Positions 44,495-52,093 of a stretch of 64,000 nucleotides of DNA are shown piece after piece (positions within the stretch are counted from its first letter, which is position 1; every line of letters starts with the position of its first letter). The stretch is taken from assembly GCF_000423705.1 (NCBI RefSeq), contig NZ_AUIM01000012.1:62001-126000 (forward strand), given 5' to 3'. The translations under genes were made by a program, and so were the position numbers. Origin of the DNA: Stappia stellulata DSM 5886 (GTDB taxonomy: Bacteria; Pseudomonadota; Alphaproteobacteria; Rhizobiales; Stappiaceae). Below the pieces are notes generated by a model. It did not search any database and was not told the DNA's origin. It saw only the letters and a list, made by a program, of their open reading frames with translations.

Positions 44495-45007
44495 ATGAAT
44501 TTTATTGTTTTTCTTCTCCTAGTTCTATTCCCTTTCAATGTCTTTGCCGCCTGTTCGTCCCCGTCTGGGCAGGCAAGCCAGACTCGATATGATTTTACTG
44601 CGAATAAACTGTATTATTGCAATGATGCAGATTGGGTTGAAATGGGCGGTGGCGGCGGTGGAGGAGCGGGAGTTCCAACCGATGTAAAACTCACTACATC
44701 TTCTAACAATGGTAATTTTGGCGGTTTTGCAGGGATGAAATCTTTCATTGAAGCAAATGGATGCGCCGGATACCAGATTTGCTCAGCGGATGCCCTTTTT
44801 AAACACCTTGAGAATGGTGGGGTGAACCTTTCTGAGCGGGGGTGGGTAACTCCTGATGCTGTTCACAGTAGAGGAAGTTGCGCCGGCTGGACTTCATCAG
44901 CTGGCGGCGGTAACTATGGTTCATATTGGCTTGGTGGTGGATATTCGGGAGTCTACAACGTTACTTGTAGTATATCTATGAAAGTAGCTTGTTGCAAATT
45001 TGACTAA
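44495..45007 (+). CDS. Secreted Cys- and Gly-rich protein
   Basis: The 170-residue product has a signal peptide (about 1-19, ending VFAAC), then CSSPSGQASQTRYDF and LYYCNDADWVEMG followed by a run of seven Gly. The C-terminal part has eight Cys or so and ends SISMKVACCKFD. The N-terminal CN-x2-W pattern resembles short modules repeated in alphaproteobacterial surface proteins. It is AT-rich against its neighbours (signs of transfer) and has no recognised enzymatic motif. A surface or pilus-related role is possible but not shown. Confidence 0.65.
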   Translation: MNFIVFLLLVLFPFNVFAACSSPSGQASQTRYDFTANKLYYCNDADWVEMGGGGGGGAGVPTDVKLTTSSNNGNFGGFAGMKSFIEANGCAGYQICSADALFKHLENGGVNLSERGWVTPDAVHSRGSCAGWTSSAGGGNYGSYWLGGGYSGVYNVTCSISMKVACCKFD

Positions 45008-45020
45008 TATTTAAAATAAT

Positions 45021-45272
45021 TTACGTCCTTCGCGCTATCTGGGACAGAATACCCAAAATAACTGATCCAAGAAAAAGGTAGAACCCTCTCTGCACCATCT
45101 CGCCAGTCGTTGCCCCATAGCGCCGATCATAGAATGCTTGGGCTTGCGTCATGGCCTCGGGATCATCGGTCGGCAAACTAAAGCCGAGCCAGAACCCCAT
45201 CCCCAGAAAAAACACCCCCAATGCAAGCCCAAGCCAAGCCAGCACCGAACCAATACGAACAAAGAACATCAT
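45021..45272 (-). CDS. Small two-span membrane protein
   Basis: The 83-residue product has hydrophobic segments at about 5-30 and 60-77, joined by a polar loop (PTDDPEAMTQAQAFYDRRYG). No family is recognised. It is convergent with the secreted protein, with 13 bp between stops. The size and layout are typical of small accessory membrane proteins. Confidence 0.55.
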   Translation of the reverse strand: MMFFVRIGSVLAWLGLALGVFFLGMGFWLGFSLPTDDPEAMTQAQAFYDRRYGATTGEMVQRGFYLFLGSVILGILSQIARRT

Positions 45273-45588
45273 TCCCTCAATCGTTGTTGCAAACGCTTAG
45301 TCTAATGCGTCAATGTTTAAAGCGAGATTTTGTTCGACTCCGCCCTTGATCGACGGTGGCGATGGTGAACTATAAAACCGACTTTTACCTTCACCAGTAT
45401 GAATTTCTGTCATCGAATGAGACACCGTCTCGTTCATCGCTGTCCAGGCAACATGTGATTTTTTTGGGAATCCTGATCCTTCGTCGCCCTCGTCTCTCAT
45501 TTAGTAGCTTACGGTTAAAGGAGCCGTTTCAAAACTTCGTGCAAGCCGGGGGCCGGCTTCCGCGTGTTTGCAACGCTCGATACAATTT
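45273..45588. other. Gap between small membrane protein and resolvase
   Basis: No gene is supported in these 316 bp; a 67-codon leftward frame (45297-45500) has no recognisable product. A perfect 6-bp hairpin AGCCGG-GGG-CCGGCT lies at 45544-45558, 30 bp beyond the resolvase stop. Confidence 0.5.
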
Positions 45589-46185
45589 TTATGCCGCATG
45601 ATCCAACCCCATTCGCCGAATAGCCCGGTCCAACGTTATACGAGAAACGCCGAGCATGTCGGCGATATCGTTGCGGCGTTCTCCGGCTGCGATCAGGCGA
45701 TGCGCCTCGACAACGGCTTGGGGTGATAGGATCGGTCGGCGGCCTAAGCGGGTGCCGCGTTTCTTCGCCGCTTCGAGCCCGCAAAGCGTGTTCTCCAGGA
45801 TGATATCGCGCTGGAATTCGGCAAAGGCACTGAAGAGGTGAAAAACCAGCTTGCCGCCGGGGGTGGCGGTGTTGATGCCCTCGGACAGCGACATGAAATG
45901 AATGCCGTCCTCCTGAAAGCGCACCAGCAAATCGGAAAGATGCAGGACGGAGCGGCCCAGCCGGTCGAGCTTATAGACCACGACCATATCGCCAGCCTTA
46001 ACATCGTCCAGCATGGCGTCAAGGCCGGGGCGGCTACCCTTTGCGCCCGACACGCCATGATCCTCGAAAATCGGTGTGCATCCGGCCTGGTTCAGCGCAT
46101 CGAGCTGCAGAGAAAGCCGCTGGTCCTTGGTGCTGACGCGGGCATAGCCAACCCGGCGGCCAGAGCCGTTTTCACCCGCATTCAT
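45589..46185 (-). CDS. Small serine resolvase/invertase
   Basis: The 198-residue protein is a TnpR/Hin-type serine recombinase: VGYARVSTKDQRLSLQ has the nucleophile Ser, VVYKLDRLGRS and FAEFQRDIILENT are the other active-site blocks, and the C-terminal LIAAGERRNDIADMLGVSRITLDRAIRR is a helix-turn-helix. It may resolve multimers or act with a lost transposon. No transposase is nearby, and I do not recognise a res site. It is separate from the large recombinase that moves the element. Confidence 0.93.
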   Translation of the reverse strand: MNAGENGSGRRVGYARVSTKDQRLSLQLDALNQAGCTPIFEDHGVSGAKGSRPGLDAMLDDVKAGDMVVVYKLDRLGRSVLHLSDLLVRFQEDGIHFMSLSEGINTATPGGKLVFHLFSAFAEFQRDIILENTLCGLEAAKKRGTRLGRRPILSPQAVVEAHRLIAAGERRNDIADMLGVSRITLDRAIRRMGLDHAA

Positions 46186-46345
46186 GCCCGCATCTCCGCT
46201 TCACAAAAACGATCCTTTTTGAGAAAGGTGGAAATGGGTGCGGAGCGCTTTTCGGCTCCGGCTGAAAGTCGCGGAAACGCTGGCGTCCTAGTTTTGCATA
46301 AGGTCAATTTTCTGTTTATCTTTCTTATATCAGAATCCATGAATT

Positions 46346-46687
46346 ATGTTCGGCATAAAACTTGGTTTGAGGGCAAGTATTATCGTAATTTTTCTTGGAT
46401 TTAGCATACAGGTGCATGCGGAAACCGGGCTGACTTCGAAGGAATTTCTGACTTGGAATGAGAGTAATCGGCGTTCCTATATTCAAGTCGCCATGATGTC
46501 GATGAATATGATCTCCCTCGAAAACGACAAAAGTCAGTCAGACTGCATTGGGGATTGGTACGCAGCCGACAGACGCGGCGGCGAAGAGTACATTTATGAA
46601 ATAATGAAAAAGGCCCCGGACTATCACCCAATTGGTGTAATTATGGCCGTGCTTGAAAAGAAATGTGGTCCATTCAAATACCGCTGA
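46346..46687 (+). CDS. Small secreted protein, possibly Rap1a/Tai-like
   Basis: The 113-residue product has a signal peptide (about 5-26, ending VHA) and a mature part of about 88 residues with two Cys (SDCIGDWY and KKCGPF). TSKEFLTWNESNRRSYIQVAM followed by a Cys and a final HPIGVIMAVLEKKC is similar in layout to Rap1a/Tai immunity-type proteins and related periplasmic proteins. That resemblance is weak; the safe statement is a small periplasmic protein with one possible disulfide. Confidence 0.6.
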   Translation: MFGIKLGLRASIIVIFLGFSIQVHAETGLTSKEFLTWNESNRRSYIQVAMMSMNMISLENDKSQSDCIGDWYAADRRGGEEYIYEIMKKAPDYHPIGVIMAVLEKKCGPFKYR

Positions 46688-46689
46688 TT

Positions 46690-47469
46690 TTAGATCTCTG
46701 GTTTTGCGGCCACCAACGGTTGGTTTGACGTTCTTTCATTTTTGTAATTCGGAGCGTCAAACCGAGACTCAATCGTCTTGACCTTTGTTTCCATCTCATC
46801 AAGCCGCTCAATGACTCCATCCTGCTCTTCCCGGAAGGATTGGACGGCTTCTTTGGTCAGCGGATCGTCATGGTCTTCCAGGGCGTCAAGGATCTCGCCA
46901 AGGCGCAGACTGTGCCCGTCGCTTTCGGCTTGCAGATCCTCCAAGGTCGCGCGGTCCTTGATCAATGACTGATAAGTTTCGTGCGCCGGGCGTTCGGTCC
47001 AATCGATGCCATCGACAATGGATTGATCGACCGGCTCGTTATCGGCGGTGTAGACGTCACCTTTTTCATTCATAAATGCCTTGCGGCCATCGGGCAGCAT
47101 AACAGCCTGTTCGAGCACTTCATCGATTCCGCGATCGATCTTCTCCATTGCGCGCTCGATGCGATCTTGCAGGTCTGTCACCTTGGCTTGTGCCGCCCGG
47201 TTTTCGTCGAAGGTGGCTTCGTAGAGGCGCGCATATTCGGGGTCGTTCAGGAGTATCCAATCGAGCGCTGAGAGCGATGAACCCGAGCGGCCACCGCCTG
47301 CCCCTTTGGCCTCGCGAAGAGCCTCCCGCGCTTCTGGACTTAGAAAGCGCGGAATGCGTCCAACATCGACGCCGGAAAGCTCCCTTTGAAGATCGTCGAA
47401 ATCCACTTGCCGCTTCACATCATCGGCAGCACCAGACCCCTTGTTAAACTCCCCTAAATAATCCGCCAT
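46690..47469 (-). CDS. Hypothetical helical protein
   Basis: The 259-residue acidic product is predicted to be mostly helical, with coiled-coil-like regions at about 90-125 and 165-235. A short VMLPDGRKAFMNEKGDVYTADN patch may be a small beta hairpin. No membrane span, signal or known family is seen. It lies two bases from the stop of the convergent secreted protein, and divergent from the helix-turn-helix gene on the right. Confidence 0.65.
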   Translation of the reverse strand: MADYLGEFNKGSGAADDVKRQVDFDDLQRELSGVDVGRIPRFLSPEAREALREAKGAGGGRSGSSLSALDWILLNDPEYARLYEATFDENRAAQAKVTDLQDRIERAMEKIDRGIDEVLEQAVMLPDGRKAFMNEKGDVYTADNEPVDQSIVDGIDWTERPAHETYQSLIKDRATLEDLQAESDGHSLRLGEILDALEDHDDPLTKEAVQSFREEQDGVIERLDEMETKVKTIESRFDAPNYKNERTSNQPLVAAKPEI

Positions 47470-47599
47470 GATATAATTTCTTTATATATTTCATTGTTTT
47501 AAAGCACACGAGCATTATACCATTTTTAGTGATCGGATTGCAAAATTGGCGTGCTCTACCTGCACTTCTCGGGACGAATTCAGCAGGGATCAACGTGAA

Positions 47600-48760
47600 A
47601 TGACAGAGAACAAAACTCTATCTCGCCAGGAGCTTTACAAGCTTGTCTGGGAGAAGCCGATGACCAAACTCGCCAAAGAGTTCAATCTTTCGGACCAGGG
47701 GCTTGCGAAGATATGCAAGAAATTCGACGTGCCTCGCCCGCCGCGCGGCTATTGGGCGAAACTTGAGGTTGGCAAAAAGGTCATTCAGGAGAAATTGCCG
47801 GAGAAAAAAGCCGGCACACCGGAAACCATCGTCATTTACGTGAGAAGCGAAACGCAGCCGAAGCCGGAAAAGGAACCTCGCCTGGAGATCGAGGCGAAAA
47901 TTCCTCAGGAAATTGCTATTCCCGATACGCTTCGAAGCGCCCATCCCATCGTCAAAGGGTGGATTGAAAAGCACCGCCTTAAACAAGCCAAGAGACGGGC
48001 GGACAGCCGCGAATGGCGTATTGGCTGGCACTCAATGCCCCTTCTTGATTTGAGCGAACGCGACCTTTATCGATTGCGGGTGACTAGTGCCTTTCTGAAG
48101 ATCTCGGAAAAAGAAGGAGTTACGATTGAAAAAAGTTGGGCAAAGGGTGCTTTGACTCTCATTGTCGAAGACGAAAAAGTCGAAGTCGTTATCCTCGAAA
48201 AGATGATTAAAACCTATGGGCAAGACAATGATGACATCAAAAACTGGAGTGCTTATGCGGATTGCTACCAAAGCGGCTTGCGTCCATCCGGCTTTCTCAG
48301 GTTTGAGATCAAAACTTACGTTCCGGATATCGCCAGAGGGCCGTGGATAGAAACCAAAACCCACAAGGCCGAGAAGATATTGCCAACCCTTGTCGAGGAA
48401 ACGCTTCGCGCAGGCCCGGCATTGGTGAAACGTAAAAAGGAATGGGAGGAAGCCGAGCGGCGACGCCAAAAAGAGGCTATGGAGAGGCTCCGACTACAGC
48501 AAGCTAAAGAACTTGACGACAAACGTTGGGCCACGTTTATGGCCATGTGCACGGATGCGGACTCCGCAGAGAAGCTACGCGCTTTCATTGAGCGGCTGAA
48601 AGTCAAATTGGCGGTCGAAGGCGATATTCAGGTTGGCGACCTTAATTTAAGCGAATGGATCGCATGGGCCGAACAGCGAACCCGGCAACTCGACCCCTTT
48701 GAGCAGAGCCTTGAAGATCTGTTTGGGAACATCGCACAGACCAAACATTATAGCTTCTAG
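47600..48760 (+). CDS. Protein with N-terminal helix-turn-helix, found on mobile elements
   Basis: The 386-residue product starts at the ATG at 47600 (MTENKTLSRQEL). Residues 8-50 hold a helix-turn-helix with LYKLVWEKPMTKLAKEF and LAKICKKFDVPRPPRGYWAK, a block shared by a widespread family of uncharacterised proteins. The rest is charged, with a coiled-coil region (KKEWEEAERRRQKEAMERL) near residue 300. DNA binding is likely; the target and role are unknown. It is convergent with the relaxase gene. Confidence 0.75.
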   Translation: MTENKTLSRQELYKLVWEKPMTKLAKEFNLSDQGLAKICKKFDVPRPPRGYWAKLEVGKKVIQEKLPEKKAGTPETIVIYVRSETQPKPEKEPRLEIEAKIPQEIAIPDTLRSAHPIVKGWIEKHRLKQAKRRADSREWRIGWHSMPLLDLSERDLYRLRVTSAFLKISEKEGVTIEKSWAKGALTLIVEDEKVEVVILEKMIKTYGQDNDDIKNWSAYADCYQSGLRPSGFLRFEIKTYVPDIARGPWIETKTHKAEKILPTLVEETLRAGPALVKRKKEWEEAERRRQKEAMERLRLQQAKELDDKRWATFMAMCTDADSAEKLRAFIERLKVKLAVEGDIQVGDLNLSEWIAWAEQRTRQLDPFEQSLEDLFGNIAQTKHYSF

Positions 48761-48776
48761 CTTACCGGTATGCCGA

Positions 48777-50099
48777 TCACAGCTCGGGCTCAGGCCCGGA
48801 ATTTGTTCGACCGGGCCCATGCATTCGATCAGCGCGTCTAGGCAACTCACTATTCCGACGCTCATTGGTACGTGGTTGCAGAATTTCCCGCCGCTTGAGC
48901 AGATAGCTCGCGATATCATGTTGCAGTTCGGAAATCTCCTTGCTGCGCTGCTGGCGTAGCGTATTGATTTTTTGCTGGAGCCGCTGACGTTCTTCGAGGT
49001 GCTGAACGATCAGCTTTTCCTTCTCCGCAGAATCGCGCCGGTAAGCCTGCCAGGCTTCATATTCGTTCTGTTGCTTAATTCGGCGTGTCTTGCCTGTTAC
49101 ACGACTCCATAACCCTCCAAGACCCCTAGGAAGCCTTGCTGCGCGTTGCTGAGCTTCCTGAAGCTGGCGCTTGCCCAGTTTCTCCGAGAGGAGGATGCGC
49201 TCTTTTTTCTGGCGCTCGACCATTTGCGTTCGCTGATATTCGATAGCGGGGCGCAAGCGGCGGTAGTACATATCGACATCACGGATGAAGCTCTTAAGCC
49301 TTTCATCCATGCGTTCGGACACCATCGCTTTTACCTCCTCAATGGAAGGAAGCTGCGTGTCCTGGCCAAAGCGATCCCTGATATCTTTAGTCTTCACGCC
49401 CGACCAACGTGCCAGTGAATAGACTTCTCCGCGCATGTCCACCGCGACCACGGCACGTCGGTCGCCTTTGGCAATGAAATAGCCTTTTTCCTCTAGAGCC
49501 TCTTTGAGAGCTTTGGCAGTGTCGGATCTTTGCCAGCTCTCCTGAAACATCGCTTTGATCATGCGCGGGTCTTGCTGGATACGTTTGGCCTGTTGCCATT
49601 CCTTTAGGCTGAAATTGAGTGGATTGCGCAGTTCGCGGTCGATGAATCCCTTTGGTAACTTCCTGCCATGTTCGAGATAGAGTTCCTTAGAAACCTCCAT
49701 AAGGCGGTTTTTAAAAAAGGGGAGCTGCTTGGCCGTCATCGTCTGCGCATCGATACGCGACCAAACCACATGCGCATGCCGTCTGCCTTCTTTCTCATGG
49801 AAGACAATCGCGCGTGGATGATCATCCAGGCTGAGCTTTTGCTCGATCATTTCAATCGCGGTTTCGAAGGTCTCAACAGGCACGTTTTCCGTTTCGGGAG
49901 GGCTAAGGCTGAGCGAGAACAGAAACTGTTTGCAACGGCTGCCCTTGGCGATGGCTTCCGCCTCATACAACGCCCCGTGCAAATTCTCGCTCAGGAAGCC
50001 GCGCAGCTCATGCAGCTCCACATGCTCATTGTCCTGCGTATTCAGCAGGTGGCTGGCGAGCTGGGTGGCGTTTGCGCGTTGAGAGGCCTTCAGGATCAT
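48777..50099 (-). CDS. Relaxase / mobilization nuclease
   Basis: The 440-residue protein should nick one strand at oriT and pilot it to a recipient. The metal-binding motif is HEKEGRRHAH, with His101, His108 and His110, within AIVFHEKEGRRHAHVVWSRID. The C-terminal half is a long coiled coil rich in Arg and Gln. The N-terminal motif, where most relaxases have the nucleophile Tyr, here reads NATQLASHLLN and EHVELHELRGF with no Tyr before residue 45. The ATG overlaps the mobC stop by four bases. No helper mating system is encoded. Confidence 0.9.
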   Translation of the reverse strand: MILKASQRANATQLASHLLNTQDNEHVELHELRGFLSENLHGALYEAEAIAKGSRCKQFLFSLSLSPPETENVPVETFETAIEMIEQKLSLDDHPRAIVFHEKEGRRHAHVVWSRIDAQTMTAKQLPFFKNRLMEVSKELYLEHGRKLPKGFIDRELRNPLNFSLKEWQQAKRIQQDPRMIKAMFQESWQRSDTAKALKEALEEKGYFIAKGDRRAVVAVDMRGEVYSLARWSGVKTKDIRDRFGQDTQLPSIEEVKAMVSERMDERLKSFIRDVDMYYRRLRPAIEYQRTQMVERQKKERILLSEKLGKRQLQEAQQRAARLPRGLGGLWSRVTGKTRRIKQQNEYEAWQAYRRDSAEKEKLIVQHLEERQRLQQKINTLRQQRSKEISELQHDIASYLLKRREILQPRTNERRNSELPRRADRMHGPGRTNSGPEPEL

Positions 50100-50515
50100 G
50101 GGCCACTCCCCGGACCCTTGCCGAGAGCTTCCATAAGAGCGCAGCGCATATCTTCGATGGCTGCACAAGCTTCCTTCAAGGATTCGTCGGTTTCCGGTGT
50201 AACAGGTAAAATGCCAGTGTTTACGGCGCGGGCGAGTTGGTTGAGGTTTGCCGATAGGCGGGACGCGCCGAGTTGGCCTAGAACGCGCCCAAGAGCTTCG
50301 TGATCTTTGACGGGGAAATTGCCGCGCGTGCGGCGTTTTTCGACATGTTCGCCAAGCAAGCGCTCACGAATAAAGGCTCCGAGCGGCATCCCACCTGCAA
50401 GCTCTTCAAGCTTGGCGCGTTCCGCAAAAGTCAGGCGCAGCGAAAAGGGCGGGGGATATTTCGGCTCTTTCTCGGAAGCCGCTAACCTATTGAAATTACG
50501 GTCCAGAGGGTTCAT
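50096..50515 (-). CDS. MobC-like mobilization accessory protein
   Basis: The 139-residue product has a ribbon-helix-helix-like block FSLRLTFAERAKLEELA followed by LGAFIRERLL, then a helical C-terminal half with LGRVLGQLGASRLSANLNQLARAVNTG, the MobC pattern. It probably binds near oriT and helps the relaxase open the DNA. It overlaps the relaxase gene by four bases. A ribosome site GAGGTG lies before its ATG. Confidence 0.85.
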   Translation of the reverse strand: MNPLDRNFNRLAASEKEPKYPPPFSLRLTFAERAKLEELAGGMPLGAFIRERLLGEHVEKRRTRGNFPVKDHEALGRVLGQLGASRLSANLNQLARAVNTGILPVTPETDESLKEACAAIEDMRCALMEALGKGPGSGP

Positions 50516-50618
50516 CGTCGCACCTCAGACCATTAGTGTCTAAATGTCTGAGATGGCGTTCCCACTCCTCAAGCGCTTCAAAGAGAGAGTTTAAACTTTC
50601 TCCCTGTGGGTGCGCCAT
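50496..50618 (-). CDS. 40-codon frame overlapping mobC; predicted recombinase tail in the circular form
   Basis: The frame starts at the ATG inside the right-hand GGTGCGCCAT repeat (MAHPQGESLNSLFEAL) and stops at 50496, 20 bases inside mobC. In the integrated state it has an apparent ribosome site AGAGGGGAAGAA, which lies outside the element in chromosomal DNA. If the element circularises at the 10-bp repeat, the serine recombinase frame (ending CIEKE-MAH) enters this frame exactly in phase. It may therefore be the normal end of the recombinase rather than a separate gene. Confidence 0.55.
   Translation of the reverse strand: MAHPQGESLNSLFEALEEWERHLRHLDTNGLRCDDEPSGP
50516..50618. other. Candidate oriT with inverted repeats
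   Basis: Upstream of mobC are two palindromes. CTCAGAC and GTCTGAG (50524-50552) enclose an inner TTAG-TGT-CTAA. GAGAGAGTTT and AAACTTTCTC (50583-50602) match 9 of 10 as an inverted repeat and are followed six bases later by GGTGCGCC, similar to the nick region of MobQ-type origins (GTGCGCCC-like). A position next to mobC-relaxase fits oriT. No nick site can be proven from sequence. Confidence 0.45.
50609..50618. other. Putative right attachment core (attR)
   Basis: This GGTGCGCCAT is an exact copy of the tRNA-Arg 3' end at 24203-24212. It lies between mob genes and high-GC chromosomal DNA, where the distal end of the element is expected. The chance of a 10-base match in the roughly 300-bp boundary interval is small. 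Confidence 0.75.
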
Positions 50619-50940
50619 TTCTTCCCCTCTGCACGACTTAAGCGCTGAAAAACGCAGCCGATCGCCGCCTGAATTGCGGTCAATAGGAGAGCGTGAGGCG
50701 CAGGTGAGCAAGAAGCCTGGAAACGGCGGCGTTTGGCGTTGGAAGAGTTTGAATCGCTTTCGGTCGAGTGCTTGCGACACGAATGAGTTTCGGCCTGATA
50801 TGGCGGGAGCGTGGCCCCTTGTCGCCATTCAGTGACGTTTTTCCGGATCGCAGACCCTGCCGTTCCCGTTCGGTCCATGAACCGCAGCCTCGTGCCTTGG
50901 TGCGATGTTCCCGGTGTGCCTGCAGGCGCTGCGCCGCAGC
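50619..50940. other. Chromosomal gap to the right of the element
   Basis: These 322 bp are presumably the original DNA downstream of tRNA-Arg. I see no gene. The left end carries the chromosomal AGAGGGGAAGAA read leftward into the 40-codon frame. Confidence 0.55.
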
Positions 50941-52053
50941 CTAGCGAGGGGCGAGCGTGGCAATCAGCCGATTTGCGACACGGGCCATTGCCGTTGCAGC
51001 GGAGAAGTCGAACTGGTTGATGGCGATGAACACGCCGACGCCGCGCGAGGGTGCAAAGGCAATGTAACTGAAGACGCCGTCGGTTCCACCTGCCTTCTGG
51101 ATCACCAGCGGACGGTCGCCGTCCGGCATCATGATGACCCACCCGAGCCCCATCGCGTCCATATGCCCGGATTCATCCATGCCCGAGACCGGATCCAGTC
51201 CGTCCCGGATCAGCCAGGCGGCGTGGCTGAGGGCGCGGGCTTCGGCGCCCACCTGCCCGAAGCGATCGAGGTTCCAGTGAAGATATTTGACCATGTCGTT
51301 GGCCGTGGTGTGCAGCGACGAGGCACCGAAGCGGTTCGGGGTCGGCTCGCCCGGATCCATTTCGACGCCGTTCCAGTCATAGCCCGTCATGACATTGTCT
51401 CCCCGGGGCCGGGGAAATCCGGTGGCCTCAAGGCCGATCGGGTCGAGCACCGTCTCCTGAAGGAGGTCGGAATAGGATGTTCCGGACAGTCCCGAGAGCG
51501 CCATCGCCAGCACATCGAAGGCGACGTTGGAATAGAAGATGCCGGTCTGGGGGGTGAACAGCAACGGATCGCCCGCGAGGTTGGCCGCAAAGGATTCGTC
51601 GCTGTAGCGCGCGACGCCCGCGACGGGCACGAGTTCGCGCGGCAACCCGCTGGCGTGTGTGACGAGGTCGATCAGACGGATCTCGCGCCCCTCGCGCTCG
51701 GGCAAGGCCTCGATGATACCGACATGCGGTCCGGCGGGGTCGGTCAGAGCGGCATTGCCGGCGGCGACCGTATGGGCGAGCGCGAGGCCGGTAAAGGTCT
51801 TGCTGATGGAGCCGACGCCGATCTGTGTGTCGCCATCCGGTTCCCGACCGCTGCCTTTACTGACCTCGCCGAAGCCGAAGACCGCGGACTTTCCATCCCG
51901 CACTGCGGCGATGACCAGCCCCGGAACGCCGCTGTCGAGATGGAATATCTGGCCGGTGAACGCCACCGCCTCGTTTAGAATTGCATCTTCTGCGGATGTG
52001 GGAGTGGCGACCAGAAGCGCAACGGAAGCAGCAATGAACGGTTTCATCGTCAA
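50941..52053 (-). CDS. Secreted beta-lactamase-fold serine hydrolase (AmpC/AmpH-like)
   Basis: The 370-residue product has a signal peptide (about 1-21, cleavage after TSA). The active-site block is SISK, with nucleophile Ser82 and Lys85; FYSN supplies the YxN motif, and QKAGGTDG stands for the K-T-G box (here KAGG). DLVTHASGLPRE is typical of AmpH-type and esterase-like members. It is probably a periplasmic D,D-peptidase or esterase; resistance is not implied. The KTG box variation makes true beta-lactamase activity less likely. Confidence 0.9.
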   Translation of the reverse strand: MTMKPFIAASVALLVATPTSAEDAILNEAVAFTGQIFHLDSGVPGLVIAAVRDGKSAVFGFGEVSKGSGREPDGDTQIGVGSISKTFTGLALAHTVAAGNAALTDPAGPHVGIIEALPEREGREIRLIDLVTHASGLPRELVPVAGVARYSDESFAANLAGDPLLFTPQTGIFYSNVAFDVLAMALSGLSGTSYSDLLQETVLDPIGLEATGFPRPRGDNVMTGYDWNGVEMDPGEPTPNRFGASSLHTTANDMVKYLHWNLDRFGQVGAEARALSHAAWLIRDGLDPVSGMDESGHMDAMGLGWVIMMPDGDRPLVIQKAGGTDGVFSYIAFAPSRGVGVFIAINQFDFSAATAMARVANRLIATLAPR

Positions 52054-52093
52054 TCCGGGGTTTGAGTATGAGGGGCGATGCTATCGGGGCAAT

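Larger units (their letters stand above)
24203..50618. mobile_element. Integrative mobilizable element of about 26.4 kb in tRNA-Arg
   Basis: The element is bounded by the GGTGCGCCAT repeats at 24203 and 50609. It carries a large serine recombinase at the tRNA end, a relaxase with a MobC-like protein at the other end, and a VirD4-type coupling protein, but no VirB-type mating-channel genes. Cargo includes an ABC-three-component system, an Mrr-like nuclease with two HEPN-motif proteins, a Fic protein and ArdA. Base composition is visibly more AT-rich than the flanks, especially in the promoters. It would need a helper conjugation system in the same cell. Confidence 0.82.

Noticed and set aside
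45297-45500. 67-codon leftward frame between the small membrane protein and the resolvase
   Set aside because: No family, no convincing start signal.
50901-50920. Near-match to the tRNA 3' end (TTCCCGGTGTGCC) as right boundary
   Set aside because: Only partial identity and less well placed than the exact GGTGCGCCAT at 50609.
50941-52053. Antibiotic-resistance beta-lactamase
   Set aside because: The K-T-G box is altered (KAGG) and the sequence is closer to AmpH-type peptidases or esterases.
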